64,000 bases of DNA from Chitinimonas taiwanensis DSM 18899 (GCF_900119825.1 NZ_FPKR01000011.1:62001-126000); one strand, 5' to 3'; positions 49,263 through 59,670 are shown, counted from the first letter of the stretch. Notes: generated by a model from the letters alone, not told the origin. Made by a program: numbers and translations.

Positions 49263-49529
49263 ATGAAAACTTCAAAATCGCATCTCTTCTTCGGCATCCC
49301 CAAGCTACCTGCTCGCTATGCAGGCATCGTCATGCCACTCATTCTCTCGGTGCTTATGACATGTGTCGTTTCAATGATCAGCACGATTCGAGGTGTTGGG
49401 TGGGGGCAGAGTTTCATGGCGGTGTGGCCCAGCGCCTGGGCACTTTCTTGGGTAGTCGCATTTCCGGTTCTATTGGTTGTTCTACCCATCGTTCGTAGGC
49501 TCACTGCATTAGTCGTCCGAGCAGCCTAA
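49263..49529 (+). CDS. DUF2798 membrane protein
   Basis: An 88-residue protein with two membrane helices (about 22-46, YAGIVMPLILSVLMTCVVSMIS, and 58-82, WPSAWALSWVVAFPVLLVVLPIV). It matches the DUF2798 pattern of two repeated segments separated by a WPSAW-type motif. Function unknown. ATG at 49263 follows AAGGACTTCT. A perfect 12-bp-stem terminator lies just downstream. Confidence 0.78.
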   Translation: MKTSKSHLFFGIPKLPARYAGIVMPLILSVLMTCVVSMISTIRGVGWGQSFMAVWPSAWALSWVVAFPVLLVVLPIVRRLTALVVRAA

Positions 49530-49545
49530 GCGCTTGGCCAAACCG

Positions 49546-49577
49546 ATGCCCACAAGCGCTGCTTGTGGGCATGTTTT
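49546..49577 (+). terminator. Terminator after the DUF2798 gene
   Basis: ATGCCCACAAGC (49546-49557) pairs perfectly with GCTTGTGGGCAT (49561-49572), followed by GTTTTC. Confidence 0.85.
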
Positions 49578-49694
49578 CAATCTGCAATACCCACTTGTAC
49601 CGGCATTTAGCTTGGCACTGGCTGCATCTTGCCTCGATCCTGTCCTTCGGCGCGAAGCCGTGTCGGGGTGCAGCCTTAGTTGGGGAGGCGATCT

Positions 49695-50219
49695 ATGAGA
49701 ATCAGCGCGATATCTGAAGAGGCGGCGCAGGCATTAGATGCCGAGAGCTGTTTTGTCGTTCGTGAAGTCTTCAACGTCAGTCTGGCTGGCAAGGCATTTG
49801 GGCTTACCGTCGAAAGCGTAACGCCTTATCTGAAAACCTATGCGTCAGATGAGGCGCTGGATGAAGACTGTTCTGTCTATGGTGCCTTCGTTAACCAAGC
49901 GCTGGCTGGGAAGATTGTGCTCAGCTCGACTTGGAATCATCTCGCCCAGATTGAGCATCTTGTTGTAGCGCATGCGCATCGCGGCACTGGGCTAGCCAAA
50001 AGCCTGATCGAGTTTTCAAAACAATGGGCGCTCGACCATCATCTTCAAGGCATTCGGCTGGAAACACAGACAAACAATGTGCCGGCCTGCCGGCTGTATG
50101 CCCAATGTGGTTTTGTCCTGGGCGGAATCGATCTATACGCCTACAAGACTCAAGCTGATGTCTCAAACGAAGTTGCGATGTACTGGTACTGGTTTCCTGA
50201 GGCCATCGGGGGTACCTAA
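49695..50219 (+). CDS. Streptothricin acetyltransferase (SAT)-like GNAT enzyme
   Basis: A 174-residue GNAT protein, the same length as Tn7 Sat2 as I recall it, and similar along its whole length. Matching blocks are FVVREVFNV, DEDCSVYGAFVNQALAGKI, IEHLVVAHAHRGTGLAKSLIEF (acetyl-CoA site HRGTGLA), GIRLETQTNNVPACRLYAQCGF and NEVAMYWYWF. SAT enzymes acetylate the beta-lysine of streptothricin (nourseothricin) and give resistance. ATG at 49695 follows GGGGAGGCG. No integron attC site or insertion sequence was found around it, so it looks like a chromosomal family member. Confidence 0.83.
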   Translation: MRISAISEEAAQALDAESCFVVREVFNVSLAGKAFGLTVESVTPYLKTYASDEALDEDCSVYGAFVNQALAGKIVLSSTWNHLAQIEHLVVAHAHRGTGLAKSLIEFSKQWALDHHLQGIRLETQTNNVPACRLYAQCGFVLGGIDLYAYKTQADVSNEVAMYWYWFPEAIGGT

Positions 50220-50346
50220 CGGGCTGCCAACATGGTTTGCAACCGTACCGTTTTTTTTACTGCTTTCGCCAGGGCAAAGCGATGGTGAGCCGAGTTGATG
50301 GTTTTGCCCGAGTGTTCACCCGCGAGATCAATAGATTAGGAGTGCC

Positions 50347-50727
50347 ATGCAACGCCCGTCTCTCGATGCCGCTGAGGCAGACATCATCGCGTTCGCCCGT
50401 GCCTGGGTGCGGTTTGCTGCCCAGCACGGCCTGGACGAGGCGCTTGGCTTGATTGATCGGAGGGACAGCGATCCGCCCTGGAGCGAGGCCTTTGTCAGGG
50501 CCATGTCTGACGATCATTTCGGCGACTGTCAGACCTGTGTGATCACCGACCCCGATGCGTTCAGCGATTTGGGCGTGTTTGCCTATCGCTACAACGACGA
50601 TTCCGGCTTTGCCGTTGACCATGACCTAGCCATGAATCACCAGCGTTCAGACTTCACCGCACAATTTGTCTTCAGTAAAACGCCGCACGGTTACGCGATT
50701 TATCTAGAGGACATTCATGTGCTGTAA
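50347..50727 (+). CDS. Hypothetical protein
   Basis: A 126-residue soluble acidic protein (DIIAFARAWVRFAAQHGLDEALGLIDRRD, then DLGVFAYRYNDDSGFAVDHDLAMNHQRSDFTAQF). The start is well supported by TTAGGAG seven bases upstream. I recognise no family. It sits alone among single accessory genes, so co-regulation with neighbours is not evident. Confidence 0.68.
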   Translation: MQRPSLDAAEADIIAFARAWVRFAAQHGLDEALGLIDRRDSDPPWSEAFVRAMSDDHFGDCQTCVITDPDAFSDLGVFAYRYNDDSGFAVDHDLAMNHQRSDFTAQFVFSKTPHGYAIYLEDIHVL

Positions 50728-50828
50728 GACAGGCGCTGAGTCCTCGCCATCTCTTGAGCAATACGGCGCGATCGCGGCACCTTAAGTACGCCCACCACTT
50801 ATCTGGCTCAAACGGGGAGGAACACACC

Positions 50829-51221
50829 ATGCATACCACCGCGCTGCTCTGCACGGCCATTCTGGGGACCTTGGTGTTCGGGCTGGGCTTGCTGATTTCT
50901 GCGCTGCGCTTTGCGGAACAGCGTCTGGCTGGTCATGCCGACGATCCGGGCGATCTGCTGCACAAGGTGGTGCGTGCCCACGGCAACGCGACGGAGTACG
51001 CGCCCTTCCTGGCCGTGCTGTTTCTTTATCTGGGTACGCAAGCCCCTTCCGGTGCCGTGTTGGGCTTGATCGTTTCCGCCACGGCCTGCCGGCTAATCCA
51101 TGCCCTTGGCTTGATCGCCTGGCCCAGCATCGCCCAACCGAACCCGGCGCGTTTCATTGGCGCCATTGGTACCTATGTGTGCGGCCTGGGGCTGTGCCTG
51201 CGGCTGGTTTGGGTTTTCTAG
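50829..51221 (+). CDS. MAPEG-family membrane protein
   Basis: A 130-residue integral membrane protein with four hydrophobic helices, of the MAPEG family (membrane-associated proteins in eicosanoid and glutathione metabolism). The family signature is RAHGNATEYAPFLAVLFLY. Bacterial members often conjugate glutathione to electrophiles, but the substrate here is unknown. GGAGGAACACACC precedes the ATG. A decayed 5' copy of this gene lies at 43154. Confidence 0.88.
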   Translation: MHTTALLCTAILGTLVFGLGLLISALRFAEQRLAGHADDPGDLLHKVVRAHGNATEYAPFLAVLFLYLGTQAPSGAVLGLIVSATACRLIHALGLIAWPSIAQPNPARFIGAIGTYVCGLGLCLRLVWVF

Positions 51222-51447
51222 CGCCCTAGTTGGGCTGCTCAGGCTCGGCTAGCGACTGCGTATGGCCAAGCAAGGCACTTCCCTTATGCAAGCCGGCCGA
51301 ACGCCCTGCGGCCAGCCTCGTCTTGGCGCGCTGCTGCGCCATCTTTACGCGATCTATATGCGCCTCGGCCGGCTCTAAACACTGTCTTTGCATGCCGCTC
51401 TCTAGCATTCGGTTCGTATTCAACCGTTTACTTTGCAGGGAGAGATC

Positions 51448-51549
51448 GTGGAAGCAACTGTTGTCATTCTGTTCCTGGCCTTTGCCGGCGCGGCCCTCGG
51501 GCTGATCGCGGGCTGCCGCAAGCTGGAGGGGCCACGGCATGAGCGCTGA
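51448..51549 (+). CDS. Possible 33-residue membrane micro-protein upstream of kdpF
   Basis: A GTG-started ORF of 33 codons with a strong Shine-Dalgarno (GGGAGAG, spacing about 5-7). The product is one hydrophobic helix (TVVILFLAFAGAALGLIAG) followed by a basic tail ([11 protein letters not shown]). It overlaps the kdpF start by 11 bp, suggesting coupled translation. I know no family name. It may be an extra small subunit of the Kdp complex or only a leader that drives kdpF translation. Confidence 0.5.
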   Translation: MEATVVILFLAFAGAALGLIAGCRKLEGPRHER

Positions 51550-51637
51550 GCTGATGTATTGGCTGGCGGCGGGCGCGGCCCTTAGCCTGGCCGGCTATCT
51601 CGTGTATGCCTTGCTGTATGCCGAGGAGGTCGCATGA
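51539..51637 (+). CDS. kdpF: KdpF small subunit
   Basis: A 32-residue membrane peptide that stabilises the KdpFABC potassium pump. The single helix [24 protein letters not shown] carries the [12 protein letters not shown]-terminus typical of KdpF. The stop overlaps the kdpA start (ATGA, 51634-51637). It is below the size that many gene finders report. Confidence 0.88.
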   Translation: MSAELMYWLAAGAALSLAGYLVYALLYAEEVA

Positions 51638-53421
51638 ACGCCTCGCCCGTTGTGCAAATCGGCCTGTTCCTGATCGTATTGTTTGCCCTGGCCTGGCCGC
51701 TGGGGCGTTATCTGCGTGCGGTGCTGGATGGCCGCCTTTCGGCGCGCTTTGCCGCCCTCGCCGCCATTGAACGTGGTCTGGGCAAGTTGCTTGGTGCCAG
51801 CCCCGATGAAGACATGCCCTGGTGGCGCTATGCCACGGCCATCGTGCTGTTCAATGTCTTGGGCCTGCTGGCCGTATATGGCCTGCAGCGCCTGCAGCTC
51901 AGTCTGCCGCTGAACCCCGCGGGCATGGCCAATGTCGAGGCCGGCTCGGCCTTCAATACCGCCATCTCCTTTGTCACCAATACCAACTGGCAGGGCTATG
52001 TGGGCGAAGCCACCATGAGCTACCTGACCCAGATGCTGGCGCTGACTGTGCAGAACTTCCTGTCCGCGGCCACCGGCATTGCGGTGGTGGTGGCGCTGAT
52101 CCGTGGCTTTACCCGTCGTAACGCGGCTGGCATTGGCAATGCGTGGTTCGACCTGTGGCGCGTGAATGCCTATGTGCTGCTGCCTATCTCCATCGTGCTG
52201 TCGCTGTTCCTGGTGGGGCAGGGCGTGATCCAGAATCTGTCTGCTTACCAGGAAGTGCAGCTGATCGAGCCGGTCAGCTATAGCCAGCCCAAGCTGGATG
52301 CCGCAGGGCAAGCCGTGCTGGATGCGGCCGGCAAGCCAGTCATGGAAACCGTGCAGGCGAAGACGCAGACCATCGCCATGGGCCCGGTGGCCTCGCAGGA
52401 GGCGATCAAGATGCTGGGTACCAATGGCGGCGGCTTCTTCAATGCCAATTCGGCCCATCCGTTTGAGAACCCCACCGGCGCGAGCAACTTCGCCCAGATG
52501 CTGGCCATCTTCCTGATCCCGGCTGCGCTCTGTTTCATGTTCGGCTGGCAAGTCGGCGATCTGCGCCAGGGCCTGGCCGTGCTGGCCGCCATGAGCGTGA
52601 TCTTCGTGGCCATGTTCGGCGCCCTGGTCGGCTTTGAATCGCAGGCCAACCCGCTGCTGACCCAGCTGGGCATGGATGCCGGCATCGGCAATCTGGAAGG
52701 CAAGGAAACCCGCTTCGGCATCGTGGCCTCCAGCCTGTTTGCCACAGTGACCACCGCAGCCAGCTGCGGCGCGGTGAATGCGATGCACGATAGCCTGATG
52801 CCGCTGGCCGGCCTGGTGCCCACCTGGTTGATGCAGCTGGGTGAGGTGGTGTTCGGCGGCGTGGGCTCGGGCCTCTATGGCATGTTGGTGTTCGCGCTGC
52901 TGGCGGTCTTCCTGGCCGGCCTGATGATAGGTCGCACGCCCGAATACCTGGGCAAGAAGATCGAAGCCTACGAGATGAAGATGGTGTCCATCGTGATTCT
53001 GGTCGGCCCCATCCTAGTGCTGGGCGGCACGGCCGTGGCGGTGCTCACGCCCGCGGCGCTGGCCAGCCTGTGGAACCCTGGTGCACATGGCCTGAGCGAG
53101 ATCCTGTATGCGTTCAGCTCGGCCGCCAACAACAATGGCTCCGCCTTTGCCGGCCTGTCCGCCAATACGCCGTTCTACAACCTGATGCTGGGTGCGGCGA
53201 TGTGGTTCGGGCGCTTCGTACCCATCGTGGCGGTGCTGGCCATTGCCGGCAATCTGGCGCGCAAGCCGCGTCTGGCCGCCTCGAACGGCACCATGCCTAC
53301 CCACGGCCCCCTGTTTGTCGTGCTGCTGATCGGCAGCGTGATCATCGTCGGTGCGCTCACCTATATCCCGGCCCTGGCGCTGGGTCCGGTGGTGGAACAC
53401 CTGCAGCTGTTTTCCCGTTGA
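51634..53421 (+). CDS. kdpA: Potassium-transporting ATPase subunit A
   Basis: The K+-selective channel-like subunit of the KdpFABC pump, 595 residues with about ten membrane helices. Selectivity-filter segments are visible, such as [35 protein letters not shown] and [12 protein letters not shown]. It is coupled to kdpF and ends 9 bp before kdpB. The length is slightly above E. coli KdpA because of a loop near residues 205-245 ([25 protein letters not shown] shortened here). Confidence 0.96.
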   Translation: MNASPVVQIGLFLIVLFALAWPLGRYLRAVLDGRLSARFAALAAIERGLGKLLGASPDEDMPWWRYATAIVLFNVLGLLAVYGLQRLQLSLPLNPAGMANVEAGSAFNTAISFVTNTNWQGYVGEATMSYLTQMLALTVQNFLSAATGIAVVVALIRGFTRRNAAGIGNAWFDLWRVNAYVLLPISIVLSLFLVGQGVIQNLSAYQEVQLIEPVSYSQPKLDAAGQAVLDAAGKPVMETVQAKTQTIAMGPVASQEAIKMLGTNGGGFFNANSAHPFENPTGASNFAQMLAIFLIPAALCFMFGWQVGDLRQGLAVLAAMSVIFVAMFGALVGFESQANPLLTQLGMDAGIGNLEGKETRFGIVASSLFATVTTAASCGAVNAMHDSLMPLAGLVPTWLMQLGEVVFGGVGSGLYGMLVFALLAVFLAGLMIGRTPEYLGKKIEAYEMKMVSIVILVGPILVLGGTAVAVLTPAALASLWNPGAHGLSEILYAFSSAANNNGSAFAGLSANTPFYNLMLGAAMWFGRFVPIVAVLAIAGNLARKPRLAASNGTMPTHGPLFVVLLIGSVIIVGALTYIPALALGPVVEHLQLFSR

Positions 53422-53430
53422 GACAAGCCC

Positions 53431-55587
53431 ATGAATGCCATCAATGAAGCCCTGCGTAAGCCGGGCAGCACGCCCGGCCAGTCTGAAGCCGAGCAGCCCG
53501 CAATGAATGAAAGCAAGACCGTGCGCGGCCTGGCGCTGTTCGACCCGCAGCTGGTCAAGCCGGCCGTGGCCGAAGCCTTCCGCAAGCTGTCGCCGCGCGC
53601 CCAATTGCGCAACCCGGTCATGTTCGTGGTGTGGGTGGGCAGCGCGCTCACCACACTGCTCGGTGTGCAAGCCCTGCTGGGCCAGGGCGAGGCGCCGGCC
53701 GGTTTTATCTTTGCGATTGCCGCCTGGCTGTGGTTCACCGTGCTGTTTGCCAACTTTGCCGAAGCACTGGCCGAGGGGCGCGGCAAGGCCCAGGCCGCCG
53801 CGCTGCGCGGCACGCGTAAGAATGTGGTGGCCAAGAAACTACCCCAGGCCAGTCGTGAGGCCAAGCACAGCATCATCGATTCGGCCAGCCTGCGCCGCGG
53901 CGATATCGTGCTGATCGAGGCGGGCGACACCGTGCCGGCCGATGCCGAAGTGCTGGAAGGCGTGGCCTCGGTGGACGAGTCGGCCATTACCGGCGAATCG
54001 GCACCGGTAATCCGCGAATCGGGCGGCGATTTCTCGGCCATCACCGGCGGCACACGGGTGCTGAGCGACTGGCTGATTGCCCGCGTGACGGCCAACCCGG
54101 GCGAAGCCTTTCTCGACCGCATGATCGCCATGGTGGAAGGGGCCAAGCGCCAGAAGACCCCGAACGAGATCGCGCTCACCATCCTCCTGGTGGCGCTCAC
54201 GCTGATCTTCCTGCTGGCCACCGTTACCCTGCTGCCCTTCTCGATCTATAGCGTGAACGCGGCCGGCAGCGGCAGCCCGGTCAGCATCACCGTGCTGGTC
54301 GCCCTGCTGGTCTGCCTGATTCCCACCACCATCGGCGGCTTGCTCAGCGCGATTGGCGTGGCGGGCATGAGCCGCATGATGCAGGCGAATGTGATTGCCA
54401 CCTCGGGCCGCGCAGTGGAAGCGGCCGGTGATGTGGACGTGCTGCTGCTGGACAAGACCGGCACCATCACCCTGGGCAACCGTCAGGCCAGCGCCTTGCT
54501 GGCCGCGCCCGGCATCAGCGAGCAACAGCTGGCCGATGTGGCCCAGCTGGCTTCGCTGGCCGATGAGACCCCGGAAGGGCGTTCCATCGTGGTGCTGGTC
54601 AAGCAGCGCTTTGGCCTGCGCGGTCGCCCCTTGCTCGATGCCCATTTCGTGCCGTTTACCGCGCAGACGCGCATGTCCGGTGTGGACATCCGAGAAGCGG
54701 ATGGTCTGCGCCAGGTGCGCAAGGGCTCGGCCGACGCGCTGCGCAGCCATATCACTGCGCTGGGCGGCCGTTTCCCCGAGGCGGTGAACGAGCTGGTGAA
54801 CCAGGTGGCGCGCCGTGGTGGTACGCCGCTGGTGGTGGCCGATGGCGCGCAGGTAATGGGCGTGGTGGAGCTGAAGGACATCGTCAAGGGCGGCATCAAG
54901 GAACGCTTTGCCGAGCTGCGTCAGATGGGCATCAAGACGGTGATGATTACTGGCGACAACCGCCTGACCGCCGCCGCTATCGCTGCCGAAGCCGGGGTGG
55001 ACGACTTCCTGGCCGAAGCGCGCCCGGAGGACAAGCTCAAGCTGATCCGCGACTACCAGGCCGAGGGCAAGCTGGTGGCCATGACTGGCGACGGCACCAA
55101 TGACGCGCCGGCGCTGGCCCAGGCCGATGTGGCGGTGGCCATGAATAGCGGCACTCAGGCTGCCAAGGAGGCCGGCAATATGGTCGACCTCGACAGCAAT
55201 CCGACCAAGCTGATCGAGATCGTCGAGACCGGCAAGCAGATGCTGATGACGCGCGGTGCGCTGACCACCTTCTCGGTGGCCAACGATGTGGCCAAGTACT
55301 TCGCCATCATTCCGGCGGCCTTTGCCTCCACCTACCCGCAGCTGAAGGCGCTGGACATCATGCAGCTGGCCAGCCCGAGCAGCGCCATCCTGTCGGCGGT
55401 GATCTTCAATGCGCTGATCATCATCGTGCTGATTCCGCTGGCTCTGCGCGGCGTGAAGTACCGCGCCCTGGGCGCCGCCGCGCTGCTGCGCCGCAATCTG
55501 CTCGTCTACGGCCTGGGCGGTCTCGTGGTGCCTTTCATCGGCATCAAGCTGATCGACCTGCTGCTGGTCGCCATTGGCGCGGCTTAA
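53431..55587 (+). CDS. kdpB: Potassium-transporting P-type ATPase subunit B
   Basis: Catalytic P-type ATPase of the Kdp pump, 718 residues. The actuator motif TGES is at 187-190, the phosphorylated aspartate is Asp341 in DKTGTIT, and the hinge motif is [11 protein letters not shown]. The regulatory serine region near the actuator domain is preserved as [10 protein letters not shown]. The N-terminus carries about 28 extra residues before [10 protein letters not shown]; an internal ATG at 53503 could be the true start. A hairpin follows the gene. Confidence 0.96.
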   Translation: MNAINEALRKPGSTPGQSEAEQPAMNESKTVRGLALFDPQLVKPAVAEAFRKLSPRAQLRNPVMFVVWVGSALTTLLGVQALLGQGEAPAGFIFAIAAWLWFTVLFANFAEALAEGRGKAQAAALRGTRKNVVAKKLPQASREAKHSIIDSASLRRGDIVLIEAGDTVPADAEVLEGVASVDESAITGESAPVIRESGGDFSAITGGTRVLSDWLIARVTANPGEAFLDRMIAMVEGAKRQKTPNEIALTILLVALTLIFLLATVTLLPFSIYSVNAAGSGSPVSITVLVALLVCLIPTTIGGLLSAIGVAGMSRMMQANVIATSGRAVEAAGDVDVLLLDKTGTITLGNRQASALLAAPGISEQQLADVAQLASLADETPEGRSIVVLVKQRFGLRGRPLLDAHFVPFTAQTRMSGVDIREADGLRQVRKGSADALRSHITALGGRFPEAVNELVNQVARRGGTPLVVADGAQVMGVVELKDIVKGGIKERFAELRQMGIKTVMITGDNRLTAAAIAAEAGVDDFLAEARPEDKLKLIRDYQAEGKLVAMTGDGTNDAPALAQADVAVAMNSGTQAAKEAGNMVDLDSNPTKLIEIVETGKQMLMTRGALTTFSVANDVAKYFAIIPAAFASTYPQLKALDIMQLASPSSAILSAVIFNALIIIVLIPLALRGVKYRALGAAALLRRNLLVYGLGGLVVPFIGIKLIDLLLVAIGAA

Positions 55588-55594
55588 ATCTCGA

Positions 55595-55617
55595 GCCCTG
55601 CCCTAAGTGGGCAGGGC
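55595..55617 (+). other. Hairpin between kdpB and kdpC
   Basis: GCCCTGCCC pairs with GGGCAGGGC around TAAGT. The following CTTGCTG is not T-rich, so it is more likely an mRNA-stability element than a full terminator. Confidence 0.6.
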
Positions 55618-55639
55618 CTTGCTGACAAGGAAACTTTCG

Positions 55640-56230
55640 ATGAAAACCCTTCTGCGCCCCGCGCTCACCCTGTTCGTGCTGCTCAGCGCCATCACTGGTC
55701 TGTTCTATCCGGCGCTGATCACCGGCCTGGCCCAAGCCATCTTCCCGCATCAGGCGAATGGCAGCCTGATCCAGCGCGACCAGCAGCTGGTGGGCAGCCA
55801 GCTGATCGGCCAGTCCTTCAGCGGCCCGAACTATTTCTGGAGCCGTCCGAGCGCTACCGGGCCGATGCCGAATAACGCCGCCGCGTCATCGGGCTCCAAC
55901 CTCGGGCCAAGCAATCCGGCGCTGGCCGAGGCCGTGCAGGCACGCATCGCCACCGTGCGCGCCGCGCATCCCGAGCAGGCAGGCCCGGTACCGGCTGAGC
56001 TGGTTACCGCCTCGGCCTCGGGTCTTGACCCGCATATCTCGCCGGCCGCTGCCTACTACCAGATTGCCCGCGTGGCCCGCGCGCGCCAGTTGCAGCCCGA
56101 GCAGGTCAAGCGCCTGGTCGACCGCCATACCGCCTACCCGAGCTGGCGCATTTTTGGCGAGCGCACGGTAAATGTCTTGGAGCTGAACCTGGCGCTGGAT
56201 AAGCTGGCGGCTGGCAAGCAGGCCGCCTGA
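55640..56230 (+). CDS. kdpC: Potassium-transporting ATPase subunit C
   Basis: Single-span subunit (196 residues) that helps assemble and activate the Kdp pump. One N-terminal helix (about 8-30, [25 protein letters not shown]) precedes a periplasmic domain with [33 protein letters not shown] and LNLALDKL. The start at 55640 follows AAGGAAA and lies 22 bp after the intergenic hairpin. Confidence 0.95.
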   Translation: MKTLLRPALTLFVLLSAITGLFYPALITGLAQAIFPHQANGSLIQRDQQLVGSQLIGQSFSGPNYFWSRPSATGPMPNNAAASSGSNLGPSNPALAEAVQARIATVRAAHPEQAGPVPAELVTASASGLDPHISPAAAYYQIARVARARQLQPEQVKRLVDRHTAYPSWRIFGERTVNVLELNLALDKLAAGKQAA

Positions 56231-56270
56231 TGCGCGCCCGGCCATACCAAACCCCATCCCGCCCGGCCCC

Positions 56271-58958
56271 ATGAGCAATTCCCGCCCCGACCCCGACCAG
56301 TTATTGCAGGCCCTGCAGAAGGAGGAGCAGGCCGCCCGGCGCGGCAAGCTGAAGATCTTCTTCGGCGCCTGTGCGGGCGTGGGCAAGACCTACGCCATGC
56401 TCAGTGCCGCGCGCCAGCAGCAAAAACAGGGTGTGGTGGTGCTGGTGGGCGTGGTGGAAACCCATGGCCGCGCGGAAACCGCCGCGCTGCTCGATGGCCT
56501 GCCTATGCTGCCCTCGCGCAGCGTGGACTACCGCGGTCGGCTGATGGCCGAATTCGACCTCGACGCCGCACTCGCTTCGGGCGCGCAACTGATCGTGGTG
56601 GACGAGCTGCCGCACAGCAATCTGCCCGGCAGCCGCCACCAGAAGCGCTGGCAGGATATCGAGGAGCTGTTGGCCAACGGCATCCATGTGTATAGCGCGC
56701 TGAATGTGCAGCACCTGGAAAGCCTGAATGATGTGGTGGGCAGCATCACCGGCATACGCGTGCGCGAGACGGTGCCCGACCATGTGTTCGACGCGGCCGA
56801 CGAGGTGAGCCTGGTCGACCTGCCTCCGGATGAGCTGCTGCTGCGCCTGGCCCAGGGCAAGGTCTATCTGGCCGATGCGGCCGAGCGTGCCGCCCAGCAC
56901 TTCTTCCGCAAGGGTAATCTGATCGCGCTGCGTGAGCTGGCGCTGCGCCGCACTGCCGACCGGGTGGATGCGCAGATGCGCGCCTACCGCCAGGACCGCG
57001 CCATCGAGAATGTCTGGCAGGCCAAGGAAAGGCTGATGATCTGCATTGGCGCGGGCGACAGTGGCGAAAAACTGGTGCGTGCCGCGGCGCGCCTGGCCAG
57101 CAAGCTGCAGGCCGACTGGTTGGCCGTGCATGTGGAAACCCCGGCCCTGCAGGGGCGCAGCAAGGCCAGCCGCGCCAGCGTGCTGGCCACCTTGCGCCTG
57201 GCCGAAGAGCTAGGCGCCGAGACCGCCACCTTGGCCGGGTCCGACGCGGTGGCCACGCTGCGCGCCTATGCGCAAAGCCGCAATGTCAGCAAGCTGGTGA
57301 TTGGCCATCGCCAGCGCGCCAGCTGGTGGCGCGTGCTGCGTCCGGGCCTGGCCGACCGGCTAGCCGCCCAGGCGGCCGAGCTCGATCTTTATCTGGTGGG
57401 CATGGCGCCCGATGCCGGTGCACTCAGCGAGCCCGCCAGCCCGATTCGCCTGCGTGCCGGCTGGCGTGGCTATGCGGCGGCGCTCGGCAGCGTGGCGCTG
57501 ACCACGGTGCTGGCCTCGCTGTTGCTGTCGGTGTTTGACCTCGCCAATGTAGTGATGGTGTTTCTGCTTGCCGTGGTGCTGGTGGCGATCCGCTTCGGGC
57601 GTGGCCCCGGTGCGCTGGCCGCTTGCCTTGCGGTGGCCAGTTTCGACTTCTTCTTCGTGCCGCCGCGTCTGACCTTCACGGTGAACGACACCCAATACCT
57701 GTTCACCTTTGCGCTGATGCTGGCCGTGGCGCTGATCATCGGCCAGCTGGCTGCCCGGCTGCGCTTCGAAGCCGATATGGCGCGCCAGCGCGAATACCGC
57801 GCCGATGAGCTAGCCAAGCTGGCCCAGGCGCTGAGTGGCGCGCTGCTGACCGAGCAGATCGTGACCCTGGCCGGCAGCCGCCTGCCCATGTTGTTTGGCG
57901 GCCTCTGCGTACTGCTGCTGCCCGACAGCCACGAGAAGCTGCGCCCCATGCTGGCGCCCGAGGCCGAACCCGGTCTGACCGTGGATAGCGCAGTCGCGCA
58001 ATGGGTGTACGACCATCAGCAGGCCGCCGGCCTGGGCACCCAGACCCTGCCGGCTAGCGCCGCCCACTACCTGCCGCTGAAGGCGCCGATGCGCACGCGT
58101 GGCGTGCTGATGCTGGCCCCGGCCGATGCGCAGCTGTTCGATGAGCCGGAAGACAAGCGCCTTTTGGATGCCTGCGCGGCCCAGATCGCGCTGGCGCTGG
58201 AGCGCGTGCACTTCGTGGAAGTGGCGCAGGATGCGCTGGTGCAGATGGAAGGCGAGCGCCTGCGCAACGATCTGCTTGCCGCCGTATCGCACGATCTGCG
58301 CACCCCGCTGACCGCGCTGCAGGGCCTGGCCCAGACGCTGGACCAGCCGGGCCTGGACGAGCGCCAGCGCCAGCAGCTGACTGCGGCGCTGCGCGAAAAA
58401 ACCCAGGCCACCACCGAGCTGGTGATCAAGCTCCTGGAAATGGCCCGCCTGCAGGCTGGCGCGGTGCAGCTGCAGCGCGACTGGAATTCGCTCGAGGAAG
58501 TGGTGGGCTCGGCCCTGCACCAGCTCGATGGTGTGCTGGCCGGCCACCCGCTGCAGCTGGCGCTGGATGAGCCGCTGCCGCTGTGTGAATTCGACCCGGT
58601 GCTGATCGAACGCGTGCTGGTCAATCTGCTCGACAATGCCGCCAAGTACAGCCCGCCCGGCAGCCCTATCCGCATCGCCGCCCAGGTGGACGGCGTGCGT
58701 CTGCAGGTGGCGGTGGAAGATCGCGGTCCGGGTTTTCCGCCGGGCCAGGAAGAAAAGCTGTTTGATAAATTCGCGCGCGGTGATGCCGAATCGGCCCAAC
58801 CGGGCGTAGGCCTCGGCCTTGCCATCTGCCGCGCCATCGTCGAGGCGCACGGCGGCCAGCTGCGCGCCCACAATCTTGCTGAAGGCGGCGCCCGCCTGGT
58901 ATTTACCCTGCCCCTGGGCCAGCCGCCCCATTTTGCCGAGCCAGAGCATGAGCATTGA
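56271..58958 (+). CDS. kdpD: Osmosensitive potassium-channel histidine kinase
   Basis: Membrane sensor kinase controlling kdp expression, 895 residues. The N-terminal KdpD/USP region has a Walker-like GACAGVGKTYAML, followed by four membrane spans (about 400-500), a GAF-like domain, and the HisKA/HATPase core. The phosphorylated residue is His674 in SHDLRTPLTALQG, with NLLDNAAKYSPPGS and GVGLGLAICRAIVEAHGG as ATP-lid motifs. It overlaps kdpE by 11 bp, so the sensor and regulator are made together. Confidence 0.96.
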   Translation: MSNSRPDPDQLLQALQKEEQAARRGKLKIFFGACAGVGKTYAMLSAARQQQKQGVVVLVGVVETHGRAETAALLDGLPMLPSRSVDYRGRLMAEFDLDAALASGAQLIVVDELPHSNLPGSRHQKRWQDIEELLANGIHVYSALNVQHLESLNDVVGSITGIRVRETVPDHVFDAADEVSLVDLPPDELLLRLAQGKVYLADAAERAAQHFFRKGNLIALRELALRRTADRVDAQMRAYRQDRAIENVWQAKERLMICIGAGDSGEKLVRAAARLASKLQADWLAVHVETPALQGRSKASRASVLATLRLAEELGAETATLAGSDAVATLRAYAQSRNVSKLVIGHRQRASWWRVLRPGLADRLAAQAAELDLYLVGMAPDAGALSEPASPIRLRAGWRGYAAALGSVALTTVLASLLLSVFDLANVVMVFLLAVVLVAIRFGRGPGALAACLAVASFDFFFVPPRLTFTVNDTQYLFTFALMLAVALIIGQLAARLRFEADMARQREYRADELAKLAQALSGALLTEQIVTLAGSRLPMLFGGLCVLLLPDSHEKLRPMLAPEAEPGLTVDSAVAQWVYDHQQAAGLGTQTLPASAAHYLPLKAPMRTRGVLMLAPADAQLFDEPEDKRLLDACAAQIALALERVHFVEVAQDALVQMEGERLRNDLLAAVSHDLRTPLTALQGLAQTLDQPGLDERQRQQLTAALREKTQATTELVIKLLEMARLQAGAVQLQRDWNSLEEVVGSALHQLDGVLAGHPLQLALDEPLPLCEFDPVLIERVLVNLLDNAAKYSPPGSPIRIAAQVDGVRLQVAVEDRGPGFPPGQEEKLFDKFARGDAESAQPGVGLGLAICRAIVEAHGGQLRAHNLAEGGARLVFTLPLGQPPHFAEPEHEH

Positions 58959-59670
58959 AAAGACCGAGTCGCGCCAGCATGCCGCGCGCATCCTGCTGGT
59001 CGAGGACGACCCACATATCCGCCGCTTTGTGCGCACTGCGCTGGAAGCCGAGCAATGGCTGGTATTCGAGGCCGAGAGTGCGCAAAGGGCGCTGATCGAA
59101 GCCGGTACGCGCCAGCCCTCGCTCTTGGTGGTGGACCTGGGTCTGCCCGACCAGGACGGCATTGTCTTGATTCAGGAACTGCGCGCCTGGTCCACCGCAC
59201 CGATTCTGGTGCTGTCGGCGCGTGACCGCGAGGAGGACAAGGTCAGCGCGCTGAATGCCGGCGCCGATGACTATCTGGTCAAACCCTTTGGCATTCCCGA
59301 ACTGCTGGCACGGGTACGCGCCCAGCTGCGCCGCGCCGCCCTCAACGCCGCGGACGAAGCCAGCGCCCAGGTCCAGTTCGGCACCATCCGCGTCGACCTG
59401 GCCCGCCGCGAGGTGCACAAGGGCGACACCCTGCTGCACCTGACCCCGATCGAATACCGCCTGCTGGCCGCCCTGATCAAATCGCACGGCAAGGTACTGA
59501 CCCACCGCCAACTACTGATCGAAGTCTGGGGCCCGGGCTACGAGGCACGCAGCCACTACCTGCGCATCCACATGGGCAATCTGCGCCAAAAACTCGAAGA
59601 CCTGCCCGCCAAACCCGAATTCCTGCGTACCGAGCTGGGGGTGGGGTATCGGCTGTGTGGGGTGGTGTAG
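58948..59670 (+). CDS. kdpE: KDP operon response regulator
   Basis: OmpR-type regulator (240 residues) that activates the kdp promoter. The receiver domain has the acidic pocket LLVEDD and phosphoacceptor Asp63 in VVDLGLPDQDG, with Lys in YLVKPFG. The C-terminal winged helix includes LTPIEYRLLAALIKSHGKVLTHRQLLIEVWGP. The N-terminus is about ten residues longer than E. coli KdpE. It is the last gene of the kdp operon. Confidence 0.96.
   Translation: MSIEKTESRQHAARILLVEDDPHIRRFVRTALEAEQWLVFEAESAQRALIEAGTRQPSLLVVDLGLPDQDGIVLIQELRAWSTAPILVLSARDREEDKVSALNAGADDYLVKPFGIPELLARVRAQLRRAALNAADEASAQVQFGTIRVDLARREVHKGDTLLHLTPIEYRLLAALIKSHGKVLTHRQLLIEVWGPGYEARSHYLRIHMGNLRQKLEDLPAKPEFLRTELGVGYRLCGVV

Noticed and set aside
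45416-51221. Integron cassette array (single genes all on the plus strand, one of them SAT-like)
   Set aside because: No attC pairs (RYYYAAC ... GTTRRRY at the right spacing) were found between the genes. ACCTAAC after the SAT-like gene has no matching partner, and there is no integrase gene in the window.
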